Below the pieces are notes generated by a model. It searched no databases. It saw only the letters and a program-made list of their open reading frames with translations, and had not been told where the DNA came from. The translations under genes and the position numbers were made by a program. 64,000 bases of DNA from Cryptomeria japonica (lineage: Eukaryota > Streptophyta > Pinopsida > Cupressales > Cupressaceae): positions 378,225,766 to 378,289,765 of the forward strand of contig NC_081407.1 in the NCBI RefSeq assembly GCF_030272615.1, given 5' to 3'. Positions 1-11,760 of the stretch are shown here, one piece after another (the first letter of the stretch is position 1; each line of letters opens with the position of its first letter).

Positions 1-1
1 C

Positions 2-130
2 TATGTAAACGGCGATGCTTGGGCCTCCGTCAACAGCAATAAGAGCTACAGACGGAGGAAGAAGTCATCTTGTCCTTCAATTTGTACATTTAGGTTCAAG
101 GTGTGTAGGTTGCTTTTCTTGATTTCTTAA
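2..130 (+). CDS. Possible 3'-terminal exon fragment, unidentified
   Basis: An open frame enters from the left edge and runs to a TAA at about 128-130. It gives roughly 42 residues rich in Ser, Arg, Lys and Cys, including YVNGDAWASVNSNKSYRRRK, followed by SSCPSICTF. Base composition is clearly more GC-rich than the following 800 bases, which is why it was noted. The start and any splice site lie outside the window. I do not recognise the family. It could equally be a chance open frame or a repeat fragment. Confidence 0.25.
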   Translation, partial: YVNGDAWASVNSNKSYRRRKKSSCPSICTFRFKVCRLLFLIS

Positions 131-963
131 ATGGAACTAGTTATGAATATGGGAAATTGGTTCTTCATCTTTCGTTTCTTCAAAATTAAGAATGATGGTA
201 GGATGGCTAGAAGAACACCCTTCATCGAATCTTCCACAAAATTATTCTTCAAAATCTTCTTCTTCGCTTCTATATCCCATTTGCACAATTAAGATATTGG
301 CCTTCTATATGAATCTCATGAAGGAGTTTTGGCTTCCTAGTTAACTTATTTATTAACTAGTCTTCATTAGTTTACTAATTTGAAAGAAATTAGGACAGGT
401 CTAGTATCTTGTAGAGTCACTATAAAAGTTTTAAAAGAAGATTGTGATTTACCTTCCTCTAAATGTGTTACTAGTATAGGGAGATCCTCTCTCCTCTACT
501 TCCTTGATCTTCTAGAGACCTATTCATTCTTATAGTATATAGTTCAATTAATTCATATATCATACTAAAAACCCCATCTTCATTATTTTCATCATTGATC
601 TTTGAGAACAGATTCAAAAAAGTCATATTGTTTATAGAGATATATGTCTTCTTCTACTACACCCCTCCATGATATTGCATTAGTCATGTAGACTAATTTA
701 ACAATTGTGTTCTTACAAGAGCAATTTGAAGTGATGTGGCAAAGCTTGTTGCAAATATAATAGATTATAGTTTTGGATTGAGGCTTGGGATACTTGCACT
801 TGCAAAGGTAAGTATGCTCGGAGCATGAAAATGATGATGATTAAAGGATCACTTACAAAAAAATGAGTTTGTATTTTTTGTGAGAGTAATGCTTGTGAGT
901 AAAGGGCTAGCAACCAAAGGGGCCAGTTTAAGGAAAGTAAGGACCACGAGACTTGTTTTATTG
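131..963. other. Non-coding flank left of the first LTR element
   Basis: AT-rich sequence with no frame over 70 codons that resembles a protein. It is the left part of the target locus; the target duplication of the LTR element begins at 964. I see no promoter, repeat or RNA gene I can support here. Confidence 0.5.
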
Positions 964-968
964 CTTAG

Positions 969-2227
969 TGTAGCATCCTAAAATTGCAACAGTTGCAATT
1001 TCGACTGCATTTGGGTCTTCACGATGGCGATGCAACACGGAACCTGAATGGAGACCCCGAAACTTGTTCATGACATCAAAAACTGCATTTTTCAGCACCC
1101 TGGCCTGATCCTCCTTGCACCCTGTTGTCCCTGGAGGTGGGACCATGGCGCCCAATGCCCTGGTCCTTCAAGACTCGGGCGCCCAGTGCCCTGGTCCCCC
1201 AGGACCATGGCGCCCAGCACCCTGGTCCCTGGCCCTATTTTGGGCCCCGTCTCTTATGGGGCTTCGGGTCTTTAAGTTTGTAAATTGGAAAATAATGTTT
1301 CCTGGTCGGCCTAAGGTCGGGAAAATCAGTCTATCAGACCTAATTGACAAGTATATAAACTACATTTCCTCTCTCAAAAAGGGATGAGGACATATGTGTG
1401 CAAAGACGCGGAAGCGATATTCAAACATTCAAACATTCAAGCATTCAAGCATTCCTTCAAGCAATTGAGCATTCTAAGTCTCCATTCAAGGCTAAGTGTT
1501 GCATTCAAGACAAGGATTCAACCATTGAAGAGGAGATCACATACAACATACAACATACTACATACATTACACCTTCGCATGTAAGAATACAAACATTCTT
1601 ACAACAAGGTATCAATACTTGTTTACATTACAAACATTTACATTTACAGCATTCTCATTTCTTGGTTAATTCCAAAACCGGGGTTTGACCTAAAGGCAAA
1701 CCCCTCATCCCTAACCCCCCAATCATCCTCTCTTTTCTGTGTGTAGGTTGCAGGTACACGGCTGTAATTGAAGATCTGGAATCCTTGTGCAGAGACGAAC
1801 AGATCCACCTTCGTTTCGCGGATTTTTCAGAGGACCGTGTGCACGCCGGGCGCCATCGTCCTGTCAACTTTCGGTCAAATTTGCAGAACAACACCGTCTC
1901 GACATTTTACTGCTAATTCCAGTTCCGCAGCTTCATCCCATATCCCTATCTCTGTTTTTAAGCGAATCTTTCCTACTTTACATGCATTCCTAGTTCAATC
2001 ATTCTATCTACATTCTTTACAAAAGAGGGTATCCTTGATGTCTTAACCCTTGAAACTCATTTAGAATCCAATCTTGCATTGCGTGGGATTGGATCTTGTG
2101 GGTTTCAACCCCTCTTTTGAATGTAAAGTCCCTCCTAAGTGAAAACCATCAACCTTAGTGACCTCCCTTCTCTCTCCTTGGAGTTGGGGAGGGGAGAACA
2201 ACTAGGGTTCGATTTTTTCGCTTTACA
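969..2227 (+). repeat. 5' LTR of the gag-protease element
   Basis: 1259 bp, beginning TGTAGCATCC and ending CGCTTTACA. A TATA box (TATATAAAC) at 1352-1360 is conserved in the right LTR and is the likely promoter, with the transcribed R/U5 part downstream. A GC-rich block at 1141-1228 contains three copies of a 31-bp-period unit, each able to pair GGACC with GGTCC; the right LTR has only one copy, which accounts for the 62-bp length difference. Part of U5 (1830-1861) is repeated in the leader. Confidence 0.93.
1352..1360 (+). promoter_or_regulatory. TATA box of the 5' LTR
   Basis: TATATAAAC, conserved at the same position of the right LTR (7921-7929). Its position inside an LTR and the AT-poor surroundings support a promoter role; the start site itself is not visible. 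Confidence 0.6.
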
Positions 2228-2230
2228 TTT

Positions 2231-2248
2231 TGGTGAACCCGACGTGAA
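2231..2248 (+). promoter_or_regulatory. Primer-binding site of the gag-protease element
   Basis: TGGTGAACCCGACGTGAA, three bases after the LTR end, starts with TGG as expected for pairing with a tRNA CCA end. It is not the initiator-Met type (TGGTATCAGAG) used by the chromovirus. I could not assign the primer tRNA from memory. The same spacer and first nine bases recur at 17812-17823 behind the 2.65 kb LTR, which ties the two families together. Confidence 0.8.
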
Positions 2249-3408
2249 CATCCTCATTCTGATTATTCATGGTTAGATCTGAAAATTTTGTTTCCTTAAT
2301 TACATTTCCATGTTTCATCTTTTGCAAATTTTAGAGGTTAATTGCATAAAAAACCCTAAAATTTCTTTTTAGTAATTGAGCTTGTGAAATGTTTAATTGT
2401 TAATGCTTGTTTCAGAGCTACCCTTCTATTGCAAATTGTCAATTCATATTTGTGCTTTAATTCTGAAAATTAAGTGGTTAAATGTCAAAACCCTAATTTT
2501 TAAAACCTTCTTGATTCAACCTTTGACTGATAATTTCACTGATCAAAACACTTCCAAATCGGCTGTAACTTTAGATTCCGCAACAAAATCACAATATCTT
2601 TCATCTCTGAAAATTTGGAAAAAAGTTGCGAGGACCGTGTGCACCCCGAGCGCCATCGTCCCCGCCTTTTTTTGCAGAATTTCGAGAGCTAGATCTTACT
2701 GTATTTTTCTACTAAAATCCAAAATTTTGGCTGATTTTATCAAATTTAACACTTTCAAAATTAAAGTCAAAGTTGGTCTAGTGATTGCTTGGATAAAGGC
2801 TTATAATCATTCAAAAATTGTTGAAATTGAAATTTTTATCAAAATTGTGTTTCTTACAATCCTAAATCTGAGAAGTGTGTTAGCATTCATTCAAAATTTC
2901 AATGCTTTGTTCAAATTTTTGCAGTTTGTGACTTTTGAAATTAAGTGTTTAATTGCAACAACCTTGATTTCCACTTTCAAATTCGAATTATGCATGAAAT
3001 CGGGTCAACTTTTAAATTTCAAAACTTGCATTGCTTTTGGCATTCCCTCTAAAATCATAAAATTCAAAATTTCAGTTTCCCCCTCTTTTTGAAACTTCAA
3101 ATTTTACATTTTTCAACAATCTTGGTAGGGTTCAATTTTGAGATTGCAACTTTAATTTGGCTTATCTACAGATCATAAAATCACTCAATTTTTTCAGATT
3201 AGCTTTAAAATCATCATAACTTTCATCCCTGAAAATTTTGAAAAAAGTTGCGAGACCGTGTGCACTCCGTTCGCCATGGTCCCGGAGATTTTTTCTGAAA
3301 TTTTGGGAGATTGTCCTGATTGCATTTAACAGCTTAAATCTAGGAGATTGGCTGATTTTATTGAAATTTGCTACCTCTAAAATTCAAAATCTTCTCTCTC
3401 TTTAGTGC
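2249..3408 (+). other. Leader with duplicated GC motif
   Basis: About 1.16 kb of AT-rich untranslated leader. Two segments of about 150 bp, around 2600-2750 and 3215-3365, are diverged copies of each other. Each has a GC-rich core (2630-2661 and 3250-3281) that also occurs in U5 of both LTRs (1830-1861, 8398-8430). A 231-codon frame at 2397-3092 is low-complexity and is not supported as a gene. Confidence 0.6.
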
Positions 3409-6400
3409 ATGAGTTTTACAACAATAAGCCCCACTTACACTATTCCTGTTAGACGAAGCCTTAGAATTAAGTCTTTCCAAGGTGTAATTACCGAGGAGAT
3501 GGAACCTAATTTGAATGGCCTTTTTAACGAGGACATGGGTAATTCCTCTAATCCTCTTAATGATGAAGAAGCTCTCCATGAGGTTTCTGTAGAACAACTT
3601 TCAAAATTGGATAACCAATTTGATGATTTTCGACAATGGATGTCTCAAGAATAGCCTGATAGTGAAGCTCTTTCGTTAATTGAGGGTCTAAAACATATGG
3701 TTCAAAGTGATAAGAATGGAATTGATATTTTGCGTGGTATTGCACACATTGTGGATTCGAATGTGATGCCTATGAAAAGTTGTGCCGAAACCTTAGGTTA
3801 TACACAACCTCCTACTCAAGTCAATCAGTCTATTCCTTTGACAACTCCTATTGCTAGTATACCTACCTTTACATCAAACATAATGACTACTTCAATACAA
3901 GACATTCTGCCTATGATCACCAGTCATGGGGGCAATCCCTCCTCTTCAATCAACCCTCTTCCTTCATTCAATCCGACTTCTTCATTCATTCCTTCAATGA
4001 GTGTCCCTATTATATCTCCACAAATGAACATGACGCAAGGGGGCAATTCATTTAACCATTCCATTCCTCCTCTTAGTGTTCCTCCTTTCCAATCATCTCC
4101 TATGACTAACTATCATAGTGTCCCAGCACCTTACTCTCTACCTTCTTTCAATAACGTAACACCTCCATCACAATCTAACACGTCTAATATGAACTCTTCG
4201 ACTGAAGCGACCATTAACAATCTTGCACAAACTGTCTCTTCTTTACAACAACAAATTGCCTCTATGAATCAATCTAAGTTTAGTGTGCCCACATTTGATG
4301 TTGCGAGCCCACTTTCTCTTGACATTGTTTGAGCTATCCTCCCTAAACATGTTGAAATTCCGCATTTGGAGCTTTATAATGGTAAGGGTGATCCTCTAAC
4401 ACATGTTAAGACCTTTCAAACAATATGTACCGATTTTGCTTATGACCAAAGGTTGCTTGCAAAACTGTTTACTAGAACATTAAGAGATAAATCCCTACAA
4501 TGGTATTTCTCGTTGCCTTCTTATTCTATTTCTTCTTTCGAACAACTTGCAAATGCTTTTATTCAACAATTTCAAAACAATATAAGTCCTAAGGTTACTT
4601 TGATTGATTTAATGCATTGTAAACAAGGTGTTAAAGAAAAAGTGACTGATTTCATTGGTAGATATAAGCATTTGTATGCTCAAATTTCTTTTCCAGTGCC
4701 TGACAATGATATTCAAAGAATCTTTATTTCTAATTTACAAAAAGATATTAGGGAAAAACTCCTATTTTCTGAGTTTACTTCTTTCCAATAGTTGTGCACA
4801 ACTCTTCACAATTATCAACTGACTGTGAGTCAAATGGAACAAGCAAATCCTTTGGCTCTGAGTGATAAGGGTGATAGTAGTCAACAACCATTTGGGAAGT
4901 TTAAACCGAACAGAGAGTCCATTAAATTCAATGAAAACATCATCAACAACAATGTGAATGCAGCATCAGGTGTGCTTCCTATTTCTAAGTTTTTCAAGAA
5001 AGAAAGAAAGTTTACTCCTTTGAATGAATCATTGCATAGTATTATGAATAAGTTATTGGAACAAAATGTGCTTACCCTTCCTCCTATAAGGCAAATAGAT
5101 CCTGCAAAGATTAATTCACCCTATTTTGATAACAAATCTTTTTGTCAATTTCATCGTCATCCTGGGCATGATACTGAAAAATGTTTTGCTTTGAAGGGTA
5201 AAATTCAAGATTTGATTGATAATAATACTATCTTTGTTTCTGGTGTGGATGATAAAGGCAACACATCTGTAGCTCCTCCTAACCAAAATCTTCAGATTTT
5301 TACTGATCCATTGCCTTCTCATACCTCTAATGCAATTGATACTACTGATTCCTCTGTCTCACCTGATGATCTTGTGTCTATGACTCCTAAAGTGATTAAC
5401 TTTGTGGAGCAGCAGAAAATCCCTAAAGAACCTTCCATCACATTTGAATCGAGTGAAACTATCAGGGCACCTGATGGTCCTTTATATATAGTTGCAAAAG
5501 TCAAGAATACACCTTGCCGTGGAGTGCTTATTGATCCTTCTTGTATGGTTAATGTCATTACTGAAGAATTTCTTTTTACTTTGCAATTGAATCAAGTGAT
5601 CTATGATGAAACAAATGTGGTTGTGAAACTATTTGATGCATTTTCTTCTCCTGCAATTGGTTCTATTACATTACCTATTGAGGTCCATAACAAATCCCTT
5701 GTTGTGGACTTTGCTATTATTCCATCATCTGAACAATTTCGTGTGAAGCTAGGCTATCCTTGGCTATCTTCCATGAAAGCTATTGCTTCTCCTATTCACA
5801 AGTGCTTGAAATTTCCCCATAATGGTGAAGTTGTTACTGTCAATCATAGTCTCTTTAAACCAGCTGAAAGAACTTCTAGCGTTCCTATTGATTACTTTTG
5901 GCCTAAACAATTCCAATCTCTTCCTCCGCGAAGTGATCATCTTTTCAAATCTTATCAAAAGTGGAAAAAGGATATGATCCTATCTCTAAGTGAACCTAGA
6001 ACACCCAAACTTGATATTCCTATCGTTCTTGAGAAGGAGGTTCTTCCTTTGAAAGATAAAACTAATGTCTTTCCTCAAGAAGATTCTGAACCCATTCCTA
6101 TGAATGTGACTATGTCTATATCTAATAAAATTTCTAAAAGTAGACCTATACCTCCTCGTCATGATGGACTTGGTCTCCTTCCTAAACCAAATATTCCTCC
6201 CTTATATGGAGTAGTTCCTCCTCCTTCCTCTTATGGAGAGAAGAGACCTTCCTCTTCTCCTATTATTCAACCTAAGAGACCACAACCTAAACACCCAAGT
6301 GATAAGGATGAGAACATTCCTCCTCCTCAATCTCCTCAACTTGCTACTAAGACTAGACGAAATCATTCTGCATGTGAATGCCGACGAAAGCGTCATCTTA

Positions 6401-6852
6401 GAGCTCAAGCAGCTGCTTCTCAAACTTTGCAATCCCCAAAAACACCTTCAGCTAGTATTATTCCATTTTCTCCTCAGCCGAAAATTGAGCCAAAATCTCC
6501 TAAACATAAGATGCATGATGGTCTTGATCCTGTGCGAGTTAAAGATCCTATTTTTATAAATCTTGATGATGACATAGATGAAAATGTTATGCATGATGAA
6601 AATGTTACTTCTGTTCATTCTGATAGTGAATATGAATATGTTGATGTTGATAACCATTTATCTAATGAATTTTCTAAAGCACTTATCCTAGCTCCTAGAC
6701 AAGAACAACGTGGCTCGGAACATGAACATAGCCCTTGTTTGGATCTTGTGATAGCTCCATCTGCTGTGTTGGATGTTCCTCCTCTAGCATGTTTCCTGCC
6801 TTCCCGAAATATTGATCAGCAAGATCGGGGGGTAGATGACATGCTAGACTAG
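3409..6852 (+). pseudogene. gag-protease polyprotein with unidentified C-terminal extension, three in-frame stops
   Basis: One reading frame of 1148 codons runs from ATG 3409 to TAG 6850-6852, interrupted only by TAG 3652, TGA 4330 and TAG 4789. There is no frameshift, and each stop is one C-to-T step from CAG or CGA. In order: a short N-terminus; a Pro/Ser/Thr/Asn-rich linker (about 3780-4300); a retrotransposon gag domain (about 4350-4830, with YNGKGDPLTHV and LQWYFSLP); a zinc finger CQFHRHPGHDTEKC at 5143-5184; and a retropepsin-like domain (about 5450-5830) with GYPWLSSM near its end. The catalytic triplet position reads Asp-Pro-Ser (5533-5541) instead of DTG/DSG, so activity is doubtful. 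After the protease come some 330 residues that are Pro-rich, then basic and Cys-containing (about 6350-6420), then acidic. They match no polymerase or integrase motif I know. Known for the family: gag forms the particle. Inferred: a passenger element using enzymes in trans. Confidence 0.85.
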
Positions 6853-7584
6853 TTCATTAGCATAGCAGACTCTCTCCTCCTCTCTTGATCTCTTTTGTTA
6901 CTTCTTCTATGTGTTATTCTCACTCTTCTATTTGTTGTCCTTAGTGTTGTCTACTTGAGGACGATGCAAAGCATTGAGATCTCTTTTGGTCTCTCTCATG
7001 TTGACTGAAAAGACACATGTGTTCCCTTCTTCTAGGTGACCTTCCTTGATTGGGGAATGAAGAACAATTATGCATACATACATATGATATACATGAATTA
7101 TCATATAGCATACTGACCCTGAGGAAAGCGAAGTCACCTTGTGCTTTGTGTTTTGTGTCTATTATCCTTGGGCTTATCTCACACTTGGGGGCTAAATCCT
7201 TGTGATAACGTGCTCCTTTCTCATTTCTTATATGTATCACTACCTTAAAGCAATCACCCCCAGTGAGGCGTGTGCGATCGCTTTAATGTAGGGGGGCATA
7301 CATCTCGTCATATCTTTTCAAGATACATGAAAATTTCTTAACAAATGTAGCTTTGCCTTGAAAATTTTTGATATCTTTCTTGCATGACTCATAGTGAGGG
7401 AACCTTACTATTGACAGTCATGGTTCTCCCTCGTGATCTTCCCTTTTACTTTGTCAATCGAAGTCGTAAGATCCTTAGTCCACTGGGGGCTTGGTGTATC
7501 TTGCCTCCTTGACGTGGTGAAAGTTTCTCAATGTTGTTTCCTTGTACTTTACTGGAAGTATGAGCATACGCTTATACTCCAGCT
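6853..7584 (+). other. 3' untranslated region of the gag-protease element
   Basis: Sequence between the stop codon and the polypurine tract where pol would normally end. I see no RT, RNase H or integrase motif in any frame; the minus-strand open frames here are short and not protein-like. Confidence 0.7.
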
Positions 7585-7599
7585 AAAGTGGGGGCTAAA
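7585..7599 (+). promoter_or_regulatory. Polypurine tract
   Basis: AAAGTGGGGGCTAAA directly abuts the TG of the 3' LTR, the usual plus-strand primer position. It is mostly purine with a G run. Confidence 0.8.
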
Positions 7600-8796
7600 T
7601 GTAGCGTCCTAAAATTGTGACACTTGCAATTTCGACTGCATTTGGGTCTTCACAATGGTGATGCAACACGGAACCTGAATGGAGACCCCGAAACTTGTTC
7701 ATGACATCAAAAACTACATTTTTCAGCACCCTGGCCTGATCCTCCTTGCACCCCGCTGTCCCTGGAGGTGGGACCATGGCGCCCAGTGCCCTGCTCCCTG
7801 GCCCTATTTTGGGCCCAGTCTCTTATGGGGCTTTGGGTCTTTAAGTTTGCAAATTGCAAAATAATGTTTCCTGGTCGGCCTAAGGTCGGGAAAATCAGTC
7901 TATCAGCCCTAATTGACAAGTATATAAACTACATTTCCTCTCTCAAAAAGGGAGGAGGACATATGTGTCCAAAGACGCGGAAGCGATATTCAAACATTCA
8001 AACATTCAAGCATTCAAGGATTCCTTCAAGCAATTGAGCATTCTAAGTTTTCATTCAAGGCTAAGTGTTGCATTCAAGACAAGGATTCAACCATTGAATA
8101 GGAGATCACATACAACATACAACATACTACATACATTACACCTTCGCATGTAAGAATACAAACATTCTTACAACAAGGTATCAGTACTTGTTTACATTAC
8201 AAACATTTACATTTACAGCATTCTCATTTCTTGGTTAATTCCAAAACTGGGGTTTGACCTAAAGGCAAACCCCTCATCCCTAACCCCCCAATTGTCCTGT
8301 CTTTTCTGTGTGTAGGTTACAGGTATGCGGCTGTAATTGAAGATCTGGAATCCTTGTGCAGAGACGAACAGATCCACCTTCGTTTCACGGATTTTTCGGA
8401 GGACCGTGTGCACGCTGGGCGCCATCGTCCCGTCAACTTTCGCTCAAATTTGCAGAACAACACCATCTCGACATTTTACTACTAATTCCAGGTCCGTAGC
8501 TTCATCCCATATCCCTATCTCTATTTTTAAGCGAATCTTTCCTACTTTACATGCATTCCTAGTTCAATCATTCTATCTACATTCTTTACAAAAGAGGGTA
8601 TCCTTGATGTCTTAACCCTTGAAACTCATTTAGAATCCAATCTTGCATTGCATGGGATTGGATCTTGTGGGTTTCAACCCCTCTTTTGAATGTAAAGTCC
8701 CTCCTAAGTGAAAACCATCAACCCTAGTGACCTCCCTTCTCTCTCCTTGGAGTTGGGGAGGGGAGAACAACTAGGGTTCGATTTTTCCGCTTTACA
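7600..8796 (+). repeat. 3' LTR of the gag-protease element
   Basis: 1197 bp, TGTAGCGTCC to GCTTTACA, matching 969-2227 throughout. It has a single GGACC...GCTCC unit (7771-7797) where the left LTR has three. TATA box at 7921-7929. Confidence 0.93.
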
Positions 8797-8801
8797 CTTA
8801 G

Positions 8802-9764
8802 TAAAATTTTGAATATATTTGTTCTGATTGATGAAATGAATTATTTCAATTTCAGCCATATCAATGAGATGAATCAAAGAACAAGTAGCAATAATTGTTG
8901 GTGTAATAGGGATATTACCTAGCTACTTCCACTATTAGGTCATTTTTATGCCTTATCATTTAAGTTTACTTAAGGTATACATAGGATACTTATCACTTTA
9001 TGTCTCATATCATAAGATTAAGATACTTTCATAATCTTATGATATCCTACATGTCTCATCTTGACCTATGTAATCAAGGGGTTCTATTTATAATCTCATT
9101 CATTCATATTGTAAACTTGCATTCATTGATAGGAATATAGTTTATTCATGTCATATTGATCTGCTCATTTTTTTGTGCATTCCATTAGACCTCTAGATCT
9201 TGGGTGGCTATCTCCATAGTCAAATCTTAAAATATTTACCTTTCTAGATTCTATAAAAGAAATGGTTTTATCAAGAATATCATATGGAATAGCTTCTAAA
9301 TATTTGCATTCGATAACAATATTGTTAGAGCATTTTGTTTTATAGGAAAATAATCTAAACTAGACTTTTTTTTTCAAGCTAAGACAAAACAAAGTAAGGT
9401 ACTACAATAATCACTTTCTCTAAATTGAGATTTTTTGGCAAAATTTTCCAAAAAAATCTCTAAACTAGTCACATAAACATACTTTCTCACTATCTTCTCC
9501 TCCATATAACCCCTTGGATCAAATAAGGGTATAATTTTCAATGCTCTCAAGTTATACATAGTAATATCTTTTTCACATTGTTTTAAGTTTCATATCTCAT
9601 GGTAGTGGTTACTCTTGTCATATGATTGCTATTGTGTAGATGGGTCCTTGAGCCCTGGTTTAATCCCATTTTTTTTATCTATATCAAAGATATTCTTGGC
9701 ATCCTCACTCAATGGCGATCAAGATCTCCCTACCCAGATTAACCTATCTCTAAATTTGGAAAAT
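8802..9764. other. AT-rich flank, possible old Copia-type LTR
   Basis: No supported gene. Around 8898-9180 the sequence opens with TGTTGGTGTAATAGGG and has an LTR-like feel (a stretch reading GGGGTTCTATTTATAA followed by a T-rich tail), but I found no second copy and no target duplication, so this is only a suggestion. Confidence 0.25.
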
Positions 9765-10095
9765 GGGTGCAGAAGTTTGAGTATGGGTACTCTTCGGTTA
9801 TTTGTCATGCTTGTAAGGAGAAAAATAAGGATGAAACTTTCCCTATTTCCCAGGAGATTCAAAATATTGATTCTAATCAAGGGAGTTCCCCTTTGGATTG
9901 TTCAATGATATATAATGCTTTGGCTTCTAATGATGGATGTGCCACCCTGATTTTAGGATGGTTCATTTTTGCTTTAGTTATTCCGCCTCTTGTTGTTTTG
10001 TTGTTTTGGAGCTATTTTGTTTTGTTGTTTTGTTGGGATTAATGCTTCATCTTTCTCTTTGCACAAGGGATCAGGGCCCTTTCAAAATCCCTTCT
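9765..10095 (+). pseudogene. LINE ORF1 fragment and 3' tail
   Basis: In one frame from about 9765 the sequence encodes KWVQKFEYGYSSVICHACKE, followed by about 40 more residues to roughly 9945. The match W-V-Q-K-x-E-Y is the same block found upstream of the zinc knuckle in the large LINE on the minus strand (WVQKVEYESIPFASFH, about 43600). The second Cys pair and the His of a knuckle are lost. The following 150 bases are GT-rich and end with GGGCCC...TAATTAAAAA, like a LINE tail. Neighbouring frames contain stops. It is a dead fragment; the 5' part of the element is missing. Confidence 0.45.
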
Positions 10096-11651
10096 TATCT
10101 AATTAAAAACACTCATTGATGATGGATCATTATAGTCCCCCCTCTATGCTTGGATTTAAAAATAGAATGAACTCTAACTGCTTGTTTAATTCTAATAGAA
10201 TATGACATTAGGGTACCTAGGTAGCATAAGAGGTTGTTCACTACATTATTCCACCTTAATGATAGTTAATGTTAAGGATTTAATGAAACAAACTCTTGTT
10301 CATGGATCACCTTCTTAGCCTCCTATGGATGCCATTCTTTGTGTGGTCTACCACATGACCATAATCAGGGTCTTAATAAATGTATTAGATACTCTCTATT
10401 ATCAATAAGAGAGTTATCATAATATAGTCGTGGTGAGTGGTTACAAATAAGATTAGTGGGTCCATAGTTCCCACTTGGTTTGTACTTAGAAACATTATCA
10501 TTTCTTAGTTGTATGGAAACTACAAATTCATGCATCTAGGCAACAATACACACTAGCTATTATATGATTCCACTAATGAGAAAAGCCTAGTCAATCTTAT
10601 AGTTTGTGGAATTAGTCATGTCCCTCATATAGAATATCTATATATGGAGTATTCTTGCCTATATATTACCTATTATTTTGCTTAATAATGTGATTATTTC
10701 ACATACATCATAAAAGTGCCCTTCTAATATGTTTGTGCATCAATATTGAAACCATATTTTTATTAACCAACCAATGATAAGAATTATCTTAAACACGCCT
10801 CTATATTTTATTCCCACTAGCTTTAATAATCAACCATAATAACCTTAACAATGCATCGACGACAACAATGCCTAATAAATCATCAATTGTCTTAGGTGAA
10901 TCTAGCCAAAGCCAACCCATCAAATCCACTAATCTCCCTTGCATCCCAATCATAAAATTTTATGGTTGTTGGAACAAGCTTGGGAGATTCAAGAGATATA
11001 AGGAACATTGAAACTTCCAAAATACCGAAGGAACAAATATAATTAGCTAACACATCTTCTTTTGGGAATTTTTGTATTTAGTTCTTCCTTTGCAAATCAA
11101 CATACCCTATTTTGGTTTCCCAAATATTTACTAAATAACTTTGAAGATAAATTGGGAAGAGAATCCATCATATAGATATTTCTTTTCAATAGCCTTAGAG
11201 GACATTGTTTTGTCTATCATTTATTATAATAGCTAATACCCAATTTTTTTATAAGATAACAAGCAAAACCTCCTCTTCATAAACTATGTTTTCCTTAATA
11301 ATCCAAGAATGAAAAAAGGAACCCACATAAAAATTACTTACTCCCTACCATGAAGGCAAAAGAACATCCAATTTAAAGATAGATGTACCAAAAGGAAAGA
11401 AATATCACCTCAAAATCTGTCTTGAACTTATACATTGAATCTATACACACGAGAATCCCCTTAATAACTCTCTCACAACTTTCAATGCTAGAAGAATGAG
11501 TGTTTTCACAAGACTTTCACACTATGATATTTATATCAAGATTCACTTACATAGTTTTAGAGTCAAGCTAACCCATTCTCATGAGTAGTTTACATGAACC
11601 CCTCATAAGAATGGATGACTTAGTACTCATTTCATCAAAGTGATGCTCATA
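10096..11651. other. AT-rich intergenic sequence
   Basis: No open frame worth naming and no repeat that I can pair elsewhere in the window. Confidence 0.5.
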
Positions 11652-11760
11652 GCGGTGAAGCATTAGGGATTCCTAGGAGGTCACCCATACTAATACTACT
11701 CTAAATCAAGCATGTTTAACCATGTAGATTGTCGCAAGATCAAACCCATTGAACTTGCCA
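11652..11760 (-). pseudogene. 5S rRNA-derived sequence, possibly a Cassandra-type LTR
   Basis: Read on the minus strand, the sequence contains ATGGGTGACCTCCTAGGAAT and, just before it, CATGCTTGATTTAGAGTAGTA, matching the plant 5S rRNA 3' half (internal C-box region and GGGTGACCTCCTGGGAA loop) over about 70 bases. The 5' half is only weakly recognisable. This degree of change rules out a functional 5S gene. Cassandra terminal-repeat elements carry such a 5S domain inside their LTR, and the sequence on the 5' side (minus strand), with CCTCCCACTTGTCAATGG and TTTATAAGGC, is in keeping with that. I could not define LTR ends or a second LTR. Confidence 0.6.

Larger units (their letters stand above)
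964..8801 (+). mobile_element. Complete non-autonomous gag-protease LTR retrotransposon with target duplication
   Basis: Two direct LTRs (969-2227 and 7600-8796), both TG...CA bounded, enclose about 5.4 kb. The five bases CTTAG lie immediately outside each end (964-968, 8797-8801), so both ends are exact and the insertion has not recombined. A primer-binding site follows the left LTR and a polypurine tract precedes the right one. The only long reading frame is gag plus a protease-like domain; there is no reverse transcriptase, RNase H or integrase. The zinc-finger style (C-x2-H-x4-H-x4-C) and gag are Ty3/gypsy-like. By eye the LTRs differ at about 40 of some 1200 aligned sites plus one 62-bp length difference, so the insertion is older than the chromovirus at 47956. 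This architecture matches what has been called TR-GAG in plants. Mobilisation must have depended on another element's enzymes. Confidence 0.93.

Noticed and set aside
2397-3092. 231-codon open frame on the plus strand
   Set aside because: It lies in the leader of the LTR element, is low-complexity (Phe, Lys, Ile, Leu), and contains both duplicated GC motifs in different contexts; no domain or codon pattern supports it.
3850-4320. Repeated Pro/Ser/Thr motifs suggesting a tandem-repeat protein
   Set aside because: No regular period; it is a low-complexity Gag linker.
6202-6657. Overlapping Arg/Leu-rich and Ile-rich frames on the minus and plus strands
   Set aside because: They are shadows of the Pro-rich gag-protease extension in other frames.
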